The notes: generated from the letters alone by a model not told the origin. A stretch of 64,000 nucleotides of DNA from Meconema thalassinum (GCA_946902985.2 OX336391.1:73943947-74007946), one strand, 5' to 3'; shown: positions 20,036-32,394, counted from the first letter of the stretch. A program made the numbers and translations.

Positions 20036-20245
20036 ATATACCGTGTCTTGTGAGTGGTTTCGCCTAGCAACACCGAGATGAGTAACCAGCGAGCTCTTGT
20101 TGTCAATTTGGGAACCCAAAAAGGCCTAGCGAATAGTGCTCTACCTAAATCCTTATCTAGTGCACTTGCGGTACTTAACTACGAGAGGTAAACGCTCAAC
20201 ACCTTTCACCTCCCTATAAAGGCATCCAAAAAGATTGTATAATGG
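20036..20245 (+). repeat. Dispersed repeat with internal hairpin, copy 1
   Basis: Related to 51506-51639 and 63312-63530. Shared blocks are CCGTGTCTTG, TTTCGCCTAG, CCAGCGAGCTCTTG and, toward the end, AAGGCATCCAAAAAGAT. The hairpin seen in the other copies is decayed here. Confidence 0.6.
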
Positions 20246-20350
20246 CAATCATGGCCAAGCAATTAAAATTCAGGTACATTTATAGGTTAACGCTGTGTCT
20301 TGTGCGGGGTTTCCTTGGTCGTGAAAGAAGAATTAAAAAATGTATTCAAA

Positions 20351-21819
20351 TACACACATCAAAAAAAGTTTTGCATCACCTCGGTTCCAAGAGTTCCGGA
20401 ACCGTTAAATACAAAGGGAATAGAGATCAACACAAACAACATTTCAGCTCGTTTTATTGCTCATGAGACCCACACATTGCATGTTGTACCATCATACAGC
20501 TAGACTTTCAGCATTTGTGGTCCAGATTGCAGTACACACCACTACCTCTAATACCCAGTAGCACGTCCTCTTGCATTGATGCATGCCTGTATTCGCCGTG
20601 GCATACTATCCACAAGTTCATCAAGACACTGTTGGTCCAAATTGTCCCACTCCTCAACGACAATTCGGCGTAAATCTCTCAGAGTGGTTGGTGGGTCAAG
20701 ACGTCCATAAACAGCCCTTTTCAACATATCCCAGGCATGTTCGATAGGGTTCATGTCTGGCGAACATGCTGGCCACTGTAGTCGAGCGATGTCGTTATCT
20801 TGAAGGAACGCATTCACAAGATGTGCACGATGAGGTCGAGAATTGTCGTCCATGAAGACAAATGCCTCTCCAATATTCTGCCGATATGGTTGCACTATGG
20901 GTCGGAGGATGTCATTCAGGTATCGTAAAGCCGTTTCGGAGCCTTCCATGACCACCAGTGGCGTACGTCGGCCCCACATAATGCCACCCCAAAACATCAG
21001 GGAACCACCACCTTGCTGCACTCGCTGGACAGTGTGTCTAAGACGTTCAGCCTGACCAGGGTGCCTCCAAACACGTCTCCGACGATTGTCTGGTTGAAGG
21101 CATATGCGACACTCATCGGTGAAGAGAACGTGATGCCAATTTCGTGGGGTCCATTCAGCATGTTGTTGGGCCCATCTGTACCGCGCTGCATGGTGTCGGG
21201 GTTGCAAAGCTGGACCTCGCCATGGACGTCGGGAGTGAAGTTGCGCATCATGCAGCCTATTGCGCACAGTTTGAGTTGAAACACGACGTCCTGTGGCTGA
21301 ACGAAACGCATTATTCAACATGGTGGCATTGCTGTCAGGGTTCCTCCGAGCGGCAATCCGTAAGTAGCGGTCATCCACTACAGTAGTAGCCCTTGGGCGG
21401 CCTGAGCGAGGCCTGTCATCGACAGTTCCTGTATCTCTGTCCCTCCTCCATGTCCGAACAACATCGCTTTGGTTCACTCTGAGACGCCTGGAAACTTCCC
21501 TTGTTGAGAGCCCTTCTTGACACAAAGTAACAATGCGGACGCGATCGAACTGCGGTATTGACCTTCTAGGCATGGTAGAACTACAGACAACATGAGCAGC
21601 GTACCTTCGTCCTGGTGGAATGACTGGAACTGATCGGCTGTCGTACCCCCTCCGTCTAATAGGCCCTGATCATGCATGGTTGTTTACATCTTTGAGCAGT
21701 TTTAGTGACATCTATGAACAGTCAAAGGGACTGTATCTTGGATACAATATACACAGTCAACGTCTATATGCCGGAGATCTGGGAACCGAGGTGATGCAAA
21801 ACTTTTTTTGATGTGTGTA
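20351..21819 (-). mobile_element. Tc1 transposon, intact copy
   Basis: 1469 bp including the TA duplication. Terminal inverted repeats start CACACATCAAAAAAAGTTTT and run ~34 bp through GCATCACCTCGGTTCC on both ends. A single intact transposase ORF sits inside. A second copy of exactly the same length lies at 32765-34233 in the opposite orientation with only scattered substitutions, so the family moved recently. Confidence 0.97.
20548..21573 (-). CDS. Tc1 transposase (DD34E)
   Basis: 341 residues, the standard Tc1 length. The N-terminal ~110 residues form the paired helix-turn-helix DNA-binding region (FDRVRIVTLCQEGLSTREVS... and a GRPRATT linker). The catalytic domain shows D153 (FTDECR), D243 (MDDNSRPH) and E278 (NPIEHAW) with 34 residues between the last two. 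It cuts and pastes the element between TA sites. The ORF has no disruption, so this copy could be active. Compared with the second copy it differs at a handful of residues (for example Thr24, Asp45, Arg306). Confidence 0.97.
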   Translation of the reverse strand: MPRRSIPQFDRVRIVTLCQEGLSTREVSRRLRVNQSDVVRTWRRDRDTGTVDDRPRSGRPRATTVVDDRYLRIAARRNPDSNATMLNNAFRSATGRRVSTQTVRNRLHDAQLHSRRPWRGPALQPRHHAARYRWAQQHAEWTPRNWHHVLFTDECRICLQPDNRRRRVWRHPGQAERLRHTVQRVQQGGGSLMFWGGIMWGRRTPLVVMEGSETALRYLNDILRPIVQPYRQNIGEAFVFMDDNSRPHRAHLVNAFLQDNDIARLQWPACSPDMNPIEHAWDMLKRAVYGRLDPPTTLRDLRRIVVEEWDNLDQQCLDELVDSMPRRIQACINARGRATGY

Positions 21820-22537
21820 TATTAGCCCAATTGACCAGTGAGATTTATAAGGCAAACTTAATAAACTAATGGGAGAGTCGGTAGAATACGTCACAGAAGT
21901 CAGTGAATTTAGGTTGCACATAATGGTACAACACGACAAAAAGCAGTTAATAATTTGCAAACAGAAGAATTCAACTAACAAAAAATAAATCTATAAACAG
22001 TAAGAAAGCATACCGTACAAAATAGAAACAATAATACCTTGGTAAACCGTCGTAAAGATCCAAATACTCACATACAATAAGCGACGCAGAGACTATAAAA
22101 TTAGACTCAAAATCACGATCGTTTTCGACCCCATAATCCACCTATATAAATAAAGCAATTCATGTTCGCGTGTAGCAATGCAAGGAGCAATATTCGGTGG
22201 GAACCACCAACCCGGCGTTTTAAGGCCCTAAAAGAACGGTTTTCGAGATATTGCAAGAAAACTATACCCGCTATGCGAAATTGATAAACGTTGTCATGCC
22301 AACGCCATTTCACGAGGTCTCATTTTGTATTTCATTCAGTCTCTGTAAGAGATAATATTTGCATGAAGGGATAGCAGACTGTTAAACAGATAGACGTCAG
22401 TGTACGAACAGTGCCACCATTCGTATAAAAGAAAATACCCTAAAATATGGTATTGATTCTGACCGCAAAAGAGAAAAATCGTGGAAAATAAATACTTCTT
22501 CGTTACTGGAAGTAATGAGATTAATCTTGCTGTATGT
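21820..22537. other. No gene recognised
   Basis: Sequence around 22185-22275 (TTTAAGGCCCTAAAAGAACGG, TTCGAGATATTGCAAG) resembles words in the 39.5-50.6-kb repeat family and may be an old fragment. Otherwise nothing. Confidence 0.35.
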
Positions 22538-24000
22538 TTGTTGTTTGAGTCTTCAGTCTTTTGCCTGGTTTGATGCAGCTCTCCATTCCTCCCTGTCCTG
22601 AGCTAATCGTTTCATCTCTACATAGCTACCACACCCTACATCCGAGGCAATCTGTTTAACATATTCTAACCTTGGTCTACCCCTACAGTTCTTGTCCTCG
22701 ACCCTTCCTTCCATAACTAAGCTTGCTATTCCTGGGTGTCTTAGTATGTGTCCTACCAACCTATCTCTTCTCATCATTAGCAGTCGCCAGAAATATCTCT
22801 CCTATCCCACTCGCCTTAATACCTCTTCGTTTGTAACCCTATCTACCCATCTGATCTTCATCATTCTCCTGTAACACCACATTTCAAATGCTTCAATTCT
22901 CCTCTTTTCTGCTGCACCAATAGTCCAAGTTTCACTTCCATAGAGCGCCACGCTCCAGACAAAGGCTTTCAAAAATGACTTCCTAATACCTAAATCTATA
23001 TTCGATGTCAACAGATTCCTTTTTTGTAGGAAGGCTTTCCTTGCCTGAGCCAACCTACTTTTTATATCCTCTTTGCTTCGTCCATCACTGGTTATTCTGC
23101 TTCCTAAGTAACAGAAGTCTCCAACTTCCTTCAGCTTTTCACCTGCCAATTTGATCTCCATAGAAGTTTCTGATTTATTTCGGCTGCATTCCAGTATTTT
23201 TGTTTTACATTTATTAATTTTCATCATGTATTCATTCTGTAAGATGGAGTTCATACCATTCAAAACTGATTCAAATCCTCAGGCGTGTCGGCCAAGATGA
23301 CGATGTCATCAGCAAATCTCAGAGTTGAAATTATTTCTCCTTGAATCTTCACTCCCACTTTAAATTATTCTCCAATTTCCTTCATTGCTTGTTCAATGTA
23401 AAGATTGAAAAGTATGGGTGATAAGTTGCAGCCTTGCCTTACACCTTTCTGAATACCAGCTTCTCTCTCATGTCCTTCAGCTCGAATGACTGCTGTCTGG
23501 TTTCTGTATAGATTGTATATCACCCTCCTATCCCTGTACTTTATTCCAATAGATTTCAAAATGTCAAACAATTTAGTCCAATCAACGTTATCAAAAGCCT
23601 TTTCTAAGTCTACAAATGCCATGAACGTTCTCTTACCTTTCCTTATTCTACCTTCCAAAATCAGCCTAAGACTTAGTACAGCTTCCCTTGTTCCTACATT
23701 TCTCCTGAAACCAAACTGGTCTTCACCCAACTCCGTTTCTATCTGGCTTTCAATCCTCTTGTAAATTATTCTAGACAGGTTCTTTGAAGCATGAGTAATC
23801 AAGCTGATTGTACGGTAATCTTCACATCTGTCAGCTCCCACTTTCTTTGGTATAGGGATGATAACATTCTTCTTGAAATCAGGGGGTACCTCACCTGTCT
23901 CATAAATCCTACACACCAAGTGAAATAACCTGATCAGACCTTCATCTCCAATGCAGCGTAGCAACTCAATCGGTATATCATCTATGCCTGGTGCTTTGGA
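22538..24000 (-). pseudogene. RTE-like non-LTR retrotransposon, 5'-truncated and frameshifted
   Basis: Minus-strand coding sequence in at least three frames. The first piece (from ~24000) carries RT fingers and palm: GIDDIPIELL, FGFRRNVGTREAV, the first catalytic motif FVDLEKAFDNVDW and GVRQGCNLSPILF. Stops and shifts then break the frame around 23265-23365, which still holds the catalytic FADD (23305-23316). A second piece (22802-23263) gives the thumb, YGSETWT and FEMWCYRRMMKI. The third (22553-22777) gives RRDRLVGHILRHPG and GRGRP-like RGRPRLEYV. The endonuclease is missing. The order and motifs fit the RTE clade. The 3' end is the CAAACAACAAACATACA tail. A shorter copy lies at 3721-3872. 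Confidence 0.85.
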
Positions 24001-24707
24001 TTCGTGTAATGGGCTATGATTGCATGGCACTAAATTCTTCAGCTTACTTTTTTATAAAACATAGAAGCCGTGCATTTGATTTTTTTAAAAACTTATTCCC
24101 GTGGTTCGTTTCAAAAAGACGCTATCTCGCGGGAGGAGTGTGGTTGGTGAAGATATAGGTCGTGAGCCGAAACCTATTTAGCATATCACAAGAAAAATCA
24201 TTTTAATAGGCAGGAGAGTTTTAAAGGAAGAGACTAGTGGTATAAGTGAAAAGAGGCTGTAATCTTTCAATTCTTGCCATAAGATGGCTTCACCCAGAGA
24301 AGCCATTTGTAACTTTGAAAAATACAAAAATTAATAAAAATAAATATTTTGCCTCATAAATGGCATTTCTTTAAATTTAAGCAAATTAAATTATTACTCG
24401 TATTGTAAATGAACAAATCCACCTTCTTGAAACTCTTCTTATCTCCGGGCGTGTGCAGATATTATGAAATGACTGGCTCGCACATAGGCCTTGCCAAACC
24501 TCCTATAAACTAATAAAGACGTAGGAAGGTTTGCAGGCATCTAACTAAAAATAAACTATCCAATTTAAAATTTACTCTATATTCGGAAGCTGCATACAAG
24601 AAATGCAATTAAAAAGATATAATGTAATAATATTTAAGCTGGCTTTCACATTACCAGTAATGCCGTCGTCTGCCGTATATTTCTAGTATCGTCACCACTC
24701 TGAATAC

Positions 24708-24709
<2 letters not shown>
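24001..24709. other. No gene recognised
   Basis: AT-rich, no coding or repeat signal that I can support. Confidence 0.35.
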
Positions 24710-24751
<42 letters not shown>

Positions 24752-24752
24752 G
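24710..24752. repeat. (TAA)n microsatellite
   Basis: About 40 bp of TAA repeats. Such runs often end arthropod SINEs and LINEs, and the coding-like scrap that follows may belong to one. Confidence 0.9.
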
Positions 24753-24764
24753 AACAAAACCACA

Positions 24765-25010
24765 ATGCCCTGGTTTATAAATACCAGAGACGACCTCAAA
24801 ATGCTGCATCTAAAACCCGACGACGTGACGCCTTCAATAGAGATCTCTTCCGCAAAAAGATACTGATTAATTGGCTAACCCGAGATGAGACCGAAAAGGA
24901 GACAAGGTACCACCTGGACAGCGGAGCGCAGGATGGTCCACTCACAGAGAATGAGGGAATTCTGGGCTCAGAGGAAAGCGAAGATTATTGCCAAGTGTAG
25001 CAAGACTTAA
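24765..25010 (+). pseudogene. Decayed coding-like sequence, unknown family
   Basis: Short plus-strand frames give a charged protein-like sequence, including RDDLKMLHLKPDDVTPS and, after frameshifts, SQRMREFWAQRKAKIIAKC before a stop near 25008. Codon content and the shift pattern look like a dead gene, not random DNA. I do not recognise the family. It lies directly after the TAA run. Confidence 0.3.
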
Positions 25011-25199
25011 CGTGGTCCTAGATGGCCTCAACGAATTATACAGGGTGTCTTTTATGTACCTTTGGAGAACGATAGGTCGTGTAGGGGACGGGTATAGAAG
25101 CAATTTGAGACAGGGAACTTGGGGTCGGAGCGGCCTCCCCAACCCCTAAAATAAGGGCTGATTCAGGCCCTTCACCCTGTAAGTTAGGCTACCGATCCA

Positions 25200-25451
25200 A
25201 GCCTCTGTATACAGCTATAAAATACCTTTCGTACGACATATCACACGAGTAAATCGAAGGAAAATATAATAGGGCACCCGCTGGTCCCCTTAAGCGCATT
25301 GGACGTTTTGTAGAAATTTACACCCTAAAGTGATTCCGGGATATACTTACAGCCATTTGCAAATTTTGAAGGAAATCTGTTGATCCGTTTTCAATTGATG
25401 GAGGAACAGACATACAGACAGAAGGACAAAAGTACAATTTTATATATATAC
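25200..25451 (+). repeat. 3' fragment of a dispersed repeat with GACAGA tail
   Basis: Contains CCCCTTAAGCGCATT, GCCATTTGCAAA and a purine tail (CATACAGACAGAAGGACAAA), then ATTTTATATATATAC. The same phrases recur in the 39.5-50.6-kb array, so this is a related 3' end. It runs head to tail into the element that starts at 26384 once the 25454-26382 insertion is removed. Confidence 0.65.
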
Positions 25452-25453
25452 TA

Positions 25454-26382
25454 TAGAGCATCCAGCGTTTAGAAAAGACTGTGGGTCTTATGGGCTCTTA
25501 CTTTTAACGGAAAGCCCCCAATACTGGTTTTGTTACCTCTCCTTTTATCATGGAGGAACCCTGAACATATATATTTTTCGTCATAATAGCTTCCAACAAT
25601 TATCTGCCAATTGATTACCTTTGTTATTGCATACAAGTATCGTTTATTTTACGTCTTAGTAATTTAAAAATTTTTGAGGTTAGCTCGCTGGAAGGAAGCG
25701 CCTCGCCCTGTGCTGCATGCTTGCCCGGAGTGGAGCACGTGCTCAGTTCCGCCGGCAACAAAAGTTCTGAAGCACTATCCGTCATTGGTGTTATTGTTGA
25801 CTGTCTATTTTATTTTCTGTCCGATCGAATCAGGGCTGCCAACAGTTGGGTTCGAACACACTATCTCCCGAATGTAAGCTCACAGCTGCCCCCCTCCCCA
25901 CGGCTAACTCACTACAATATTACAAATATTAATCTAAACAAAACAACAAGAATAAAATTGAAAGACACTAAATTATAGCCTAACTAATAACAAAAAAGGT
26001 GATGATCAACAGTATCGCTGACGTAAAAATTGTTAACATCGTCAGCATACATCCGAGAAGGAAGGAAGGAAGGAAGGGTTCTAATCTCGACATCTGTAAA
26101 TCAGTAATGCGTCATATCACAACGAAATAAATGTCGTTATTGGTTCTCTTCGCTTACGGTATCCTTAATAATGGTCCAATACGTTAACACCTGCAAAACT
26201 GTACCTTCCTGGGCGTGTTCTATTTCAGGTAGCTGCTGAGGTTGTGTTGTCTCGCTAACTTATGAAAGCACAGTACTCGAAGCGGGTGAACATAACCTAT
26301 GACGTCAGCGCTACCTCTGCCTAGAGTTAGCAACACTGTCGCCATAAGGCTCCACAGTCTTTTCTAAACGCTGGATGCTCTA
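25454..26382. mobile_element. Non-autonomous TIR transposon, TA target
   Basis: 929 bp with ~31-bp perfect terminal inverted repeats that begin TAGAGCATCCAGCGTTTAGA and continue imperfectly to ~45 bp. TA flanks both sides (25452-25453 and 26383-26384). Removing it joins TATATATATAC to TAGCTGTACCCGG, a junction seen elsewhere in the window, which confirms the boundaries. There is no transposase ORF. A SINE head is nested inside. The TA target suggests a Tc1/mariner-superfamily parent, but the ends match neither the Tc1 nor the pogo element here. Confidence 0.87.
25828..25920 (-). mobile_element. tRNA-derived SINE head nested in the TIR transposon
   Basis: The minus strand reads GTGAGTTAGCCGTGGGG, then GAGCTTACATTCGGGAGAT and the B box GTGTTCGAACCC, followed by AACTGTTGGCAGCCCTGA. 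This order is typical of an abundant arthropod SINE. The body after GCAGCCCTGA is not clear. Confidence 0.6.
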
Positions 26383-26383
26383 T

Positions 26384-28424
26384 AGCTGTACCCGGCATGC
26401 GTTGCAATGCCAATCAAAGAAAGTGTTGGCGTTGAAACTTTATTTGTTGAAGTGCTTTTGGATTCCCAATATTTTTTTCTTTCTCCGTTAACCACCTCTA
26501 AACTATTGTAAAATTGATTTAGGCCTACTATCTCAAAAAAAATAATCATGGGAGCGTGCTCAACAATCCAACAAAGTTTCATCGCAATGAAATGAATGGT
26601 ATATGAACGCATACGGGACTTAGTTGAAACGATTCGAGCGCCGTCACCCATTTGTTGAATATACTCGTACGCTACCTATTGTAAAATGGATTTAGGCTAC
26701 TAATTTGGAAACCTTTCCTGGCGTGTACACAACAACTGATCAAAGTTTCATCGCAATCGGATGAATGGCATATGAACGCATACGGGATTTTGTTTAAACG
26801 ATTCGCGCGCCTTCACTCATTTGTTGAATCTACTTGTGCGCCACCCATTGAAAAACGGATTTACTAATTCATACACCTTCGCAGGACTGCTCAACTCACC
26901 AAAGTTTTATCACAATCGGATGAATGGTATATGAACGCATACGGGACTTAGTTGAAACGATTCACGCGCTGTCGCTCATTAGTTGAATCTACTCGTGCGC
27001 TGCCTATTGTAAAATGGATTTACTAAATCAGATATCTTCGCGGGAGTGGAAACAGCATTTCTCCAAATTTCATTGCAATCGCATGAATGGTACATGAACG
27101 CAAACGGATGTTTTTTTTTAACGATACGTGCACCGTTACTCATTTGTTGAATCTACTCGTGCGCTACCTATTGTAAAATGGATTTACTAAGCCTGAAACT
27201 TTCACTGGAGTGTACACAACAACTCATCCAAATTTAGTCGCTATCGGACGAATGGTATAGGAACGCATACGGGGCTTTGTTGAAACACTTCGCGCGTCGT
27301 CGCTCATTTTTTTAATCTACTTGTGCGATACCTGTTGTAAAGTGGATTTATTAAGCCAGAAACCTTCCCTGAAGTGTAGGCCTACACAACATCTCACCCA
27401 AGTTTCATCGCTATCGGACGAATGGTATATGAACGCATACGGGACTTTTTTGAAACGCTTCGCGCATCTTCGCTCATTTGTTTAATCTACTTGTGCGACA
27501 CCTGTTGTTAAGTGGATTTACTAAGCCACAAACCTTCCCTGAATTATACACAACATCCCACCCAAGTTTCATCGCTAGCAGTCGAATAGTATATGAACGC
27601 ATACGGGACTTTGTTGAATCGCTTCGCGCGTCGACGCCCATTTGTTGAATATACTCGTGCGCCACCTATTATAATATGTATTTACTAAGCCAGAAACCTT
27701 GCCTGTAGAGTACACAATCTCTCATCCAAGTTTCATCGCTATCGGACGAATGGTATGTGAACGCATACAGGACTTCGTTGAAACGCTTCGCCCGTCTTCG
27801 CTCATTTGTTGAATCTACTCGTGGGCTACCTATTGTTCAGTGGATTTACTAAGCCAGAAACCTTCCCTGAAGTGTACACAACATCTCACCCAAGTTTTAT
27901 TGCAATGGGATGAATGGCATATGAACGCATGTGGACTTTCTTGAAACAAACGCACGCCATTTTGTTGCAGCTACTCGCACGCCATCTAATGTAAATTGGA
28001 TTTATTATGCCCATAACTTTCCAGGATGTGTGCACAACAACTCACCAAAATATGATCGCAAACGGATGAATTGTGTATGAACGCATAGCCAACACCCATT
28101 TGTTTAAACTACACGCGCGCTATCTATTGTAAATTGGATTAACTATGCCTATAACTATCCCGGAAATGTGCTAAACAACTCACCAAAATTTGGTCGCAAT
28201 CGGATGAATTGTAGACTATATGAACGCATCGCCAACACTCATTCGTTAAACTACTCGCGCGCTTTGTATTGTAAATTGGATTAATTATGCCTATAATGCT
28301 TTCGGAAGTGTGCACAACAACTCACCAAAATTTGATCGTAATCGGAGAATGGTTTATGAACGCATAAAAGACAAACAAACGAACATCCTTTTATATATAT
28401 ATATATATATATATAAGATATAAG
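26384..28424 (+). repeat. Repeat element A with ~165-bp internal satellite
   Basis: Begins TAGCTGTACCCGGCATGCG after an AT-rich junction and ends AAGACAAACAAACGAACATCC plus (TA)n. Inside are about twelve diverged units of ~165 bp (spacing 132-170) sharing ATGAACGCATACGGGACTT, CATTTGTTGAATCTACTCG, TATTGTAAAATGGATTTACT and AAGTTTCATCGCAATCGGA. No protein frame is conserved across units. Class unknown. Confidence 0.85.
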
Positions 28425-31400
28425 ACTAGCTCTACCCGGCATGCGTTGCAATGCCAATCAAAGATAGTGTTGGCGTTGTAATTTTGTTTCTTGAAGTGCT
28501 TTTGGAAACAATATTTCTTCAATTTCCGTTAACAGCCTCTAAACTATCGTAAATTGGATTAAATAATTTAGAAACATTCGTGGGAGCGTGCTCAGTAATT
28601 CACCAAAGTTTCATCGCAATCGACGAATGGTATATGAACGCATACGGGATTTTGTTGAAACGCTTCGCGCGTCGTCACTCATTTGTTGCATCCACTCGTA
28701 CACTACCTATTGTAAAATGGATTTACTAATTCGAAAACATTCCCAGGCGTGTATACAACAACTCATCAAAGTTTCATCGCAATCAGATGAATGGCATATG
28801 AACTCATACGGGATTTTGTTTAAACGATACGCATGCCATCACTCATTTGTTGAATCTACTCGTACGCTAGATATTGTAAAATAGATTTACTAAGCCTTAA
28901 ACTTTTCCTCGAGTGTACTCAACGATTCACCAAAGTCTCATCGCAATCGCATGAATGGTATATGAAAGCATATGGTGGTGTATTCTTTGGAATACACGGT
29001 AAGACAGAGGTAGCTTTTGCTGCACTTTGCTTTAATTCATTCCTTCGATTTTGGCAAACACCAACAGTGATTTCTTACTTTTCTTTTATTTGTGCACCTT
29101 GCTAACTTCCTTTGTAAGTCTGTTATAGATATATATCTTCCATGATAAACCTAGCGGCATCTAGCAGCTAACCACTGATGTTCTTCAACATTTTCACTCT
29201 CAAGAGGACTTCCTTATCAGTCAAGCCACCAGATGTCGTCGCTATCTCCAGCAAACATCTCCATGCTCAAGAGGACTTCTTCATCATTCCAATCCTCCAG
29301 ACGTCGTCATCATCGCCTGCTAGCTTCTCCTTGAAGATCACTCCATCATGAAAATTAATATCTAAGAAAGCAATTTCTCATTGTTATGTTGGTAATTTTT
29401 ATGTATGTTCCTTTGTCCCTTTCCCCCACCCTCTTGCTACCAAGCGCGTCGCGTTTGTGATAGTAATAAACATGGCCAAAACTTTTTCCTAAAGTTCCCA
29501 ATTCTTCCTTCCCAAATACCTTACTAACGCATTATAATTAAATTATAAAATTTGGATCTCCTTCAATGAGGTGTCACTCAATGGCAGTGCCCTTCCATCT
29601 TTGTGCTGTTTACCATCGCAATGTCTGTACAATCTGTGCCTAGCACACTGTTTAAACTATTGTTTTCCTCGTTTACTAGGGAATTCAATTATTTCTACTC
29701 ACAAGTGAGTTTTCTAACTTTCCTTTTCCAGGTTTCACGAAAGGGCAACTGGCCCCATTTTTTTTTCTCGTGATCCCTGTTTAAATATAAGAAGTTATAG
29801 AAACTTCTTCTTAATTTTCCTCTATTTTTTGTCATAATCACATATTAAATGCTTTTTCATAGCCTTTAAGATCTCTAATAGGAATTCTTAAAGTGCCTAC
29901 ATTGTACCTGATTCCTTATTAAAGCTTTAATAATTTGTAATTCTCGTTATAAACTTTAAAGTTTTCAATTTTTAGCACAACTTTTAAAATATTATTCAGG
30001 TTTTGTGCTCGAAGCAAGTTTTAAACTAGCGTCCTATTTAATATTGTCAAAAAATTTACAATTTGTTAGCATTGAGTATCAGACTTTTGTGTGTTAAAAT
30101 TGTTATTAATTTGAATCTAAATCAACTTTATATTGTTTGCTACGTCAACTCTTTCTTTATTGTTAAATAAACAAAATTTCAACGTTGCGCTTTATACATT
30201 ACAACATAATAACGATTAGGTAGGACCCTAGTTTCCCTGACTCTTCCCATCGCTTTATGCTATCTTTAAGCAAATCACATACCGGTGCTGAAATTATAAA
30301 AGCTTTGCTTCTTGTTTCGTTTGAATGAAAACTTCTAGCATCATCTTTTTCAAAGCATCTTTTAGCTGCTATAGCTAATTCTAATGAGCCAGTAAGGCAA
30401 GTAAAGCTAGCTCCGCAAGCTTCCTGCTTGTTGAGATTTTCTCTAAAACTTGTGGTTCGTTTTCAAAATTTAAGTTTTTTTTCCGGTCTAAACTTTTAGT
30501 CGGCACTTTGCTGGGTAAAAGCTTAGCTATTCTTAAATGCAACTATTATCTTTCTTACCAAAATTGTCAAAGAAATCAACACAATTGTTCCCAAAATCAC
30601 TACAACTGTTTCACCACTACCTTTCCTGGGAGTACTCGATCAGTCGTCGGAGATCCTACAGTTCCAAGGACTAAAATTAACACGGCAAATTCAAATTATT
30701 TGCGCCTTTCAAAACATTCGTTCTAACTTAACTCCTTTGAAAGGATATACAGTAAATCTGTCATTCATCGTCTTACCAGACTACCACCCTTCCCCATATT
30801 ATCTAATTTTAGGCTGGGAAAAGAAAGCACAAACGCCGCTTGCTTGCAAATAGCCGAAGCTCCAGCCGTATTTCCCGTTAGCTCTGTCCAAGTCCATACC
30901 CACTTTAGGTATCCGGCAGTCTTGCGCCGTAAATATAGTGATTAAATGTTTACTTTAGTGTAAGTTTATGAATTATATTGGACTCTCGTCCTATCTATCC
31001 ATACTTTTTCTCCACTCCGAAACCCATTTCTTTCATTTCCTTTTTTAAACATCATCTTCCCTTAGGGAGGTTTATTCCTTAGCTAATAACCTACCCATAT
31101 GGGACTCTTTTGAAACGATTCGCGTGCTGTCACTCATTTATTGAATCTACTCGTGCGCTACCTGTCGTGAAATGCATGTACTAAGCCAGATACCTTACCT
31201 GGAGTGTACACAACAATTCACCAAATTGCATCGCAATCGAATGAATAGTATAAGAATGCATACGGGGCTTTGTAGAAACGATTCGTGTACCTTAGCTCAT
31301 TTGTTGAATCTGCATGTGCGCTACCTATTGTAAAATGGATTTACTAAGCCAGAAAACTTTCCTGGAGTGCACATAACTATTCACCAAATTTCATCGGAAT

Positions 31401-32375
31401 CGGATGAATGGTATATGAACGCATACGGTACTTGGTTGAAACGATCCTCGTGCCGTCGCTCATTTATTGAATAAACTCGTGCGCTACCTATTGTAAAATT
31501 CATGTACTAAGTCAGAAACCTTCCCTGGAGTGTACACAGAAACTCACCCAAGTTTCATCGCTTTCGCACGATTGGTATATGGACGCATATGGGACTTTGT
31601 TGAAACGCTTCGCGCTTTGTCGCTTATTTGTTGAATCTACTCGTGCGCTACCTATTGAAAAGTGGATGATCTAAGCCAGAAACTTTCCCTGATGTATACA
31701 CAACATCTCACCCAAGTTTCATCGCTATCGGACGAATGGTATATGAACGCATACGGTACTTTGTTGAATCGCTTCGTACGTCGTCGCTCAATTGTTGAAT
31801 CTACTCGTTCGCCACTTATTGTAAAATGGATTTACTAAGCCTGAAACCTTCCCTGGAGTGTTCACAACATCTCACCCAAGTTTAATCGTAATGGGATGAA
31901 TGGTATATGAACGTATGTTGTCATTGTTGAAACGAACCGCACGCAATTTTGATGAAGCTACTCGTGCGCCATCTATTGCAAATTGGATCTACTATGCCTA
32001 TAAATTTCCCGGAAGTGAGAACAACAACTCACCAAAATTTGATCGCAATCGGATGAATTGTATATGAACGCATAGCCAACACCCATTTGTTTAAACTACT
32101 CGTGCGCTATCTATTGTAAATCGGATTAACTATGCCTATAACCATCCCGGGAGTGTTCTAAACAACCCACCAAAATTTGGTCGCAGTCGGATGAATTGTA
32201 GGCTATATAAACGCATCGCCAACACTCATTAGTTTAAACTACTCGCGCGGTCTCTATTTCAAATTGGCTTAACTATGCCTATGACTATCCCGGAAGTGTT
32301 TACAACAACTCACCAAAATTTGATCGCAATCGGATGAATGGTTTATGAACGCATAAAAGACGAACAAAGACGGTA
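28425..32375 (+). repeat. Repeat element B, same family, with a 2.1-kb insertion
   Basis: Starts CTAGCTCTACCCGGCATGCG directly at the end of element A, so A and B are head to tail. It holds three ~165-bp units, then the 28976-31097 insertion, then about nine more, ending GAACGCATAAAAGACGAACA. Unit sequence and start match element A closely. Confidence 0.85.
28976..31097. mobile_element. 2122-bp insertion with LTR-like ends
   Basis: Interrupts a ~165-bp repeat unit. TATGG is present on both sides (28971-28975 and 31098-31102), and the insert begins TGGTGTATT and ends CTACCCA, so TG...CA ends plus a 5-bp duplication. This fits a solo LTR or a deleted LTR element. It contains direct repeats of CTCAAGAGGACTTC (29200 and 29263) and an AATAAA near 29467. 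A 108-codon plus-strand frame (30527-30853) ends in a stretch with LILGWE that recalls the end of a retroviral-type protease, and a minus-strand frame (30199-30446) is also open. Neither is convincing. The boundaries are firm, the class is not. Confidence 0.7.
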
Positions 32376-32394
32376 GAGAATATTGCTGTTGTTT

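Noticed and set aside
20843..21386. Plus-strand ORFs across the Tc1 element
   Set aside because: Antisense shadows of the transposase, present identically in the second copy.
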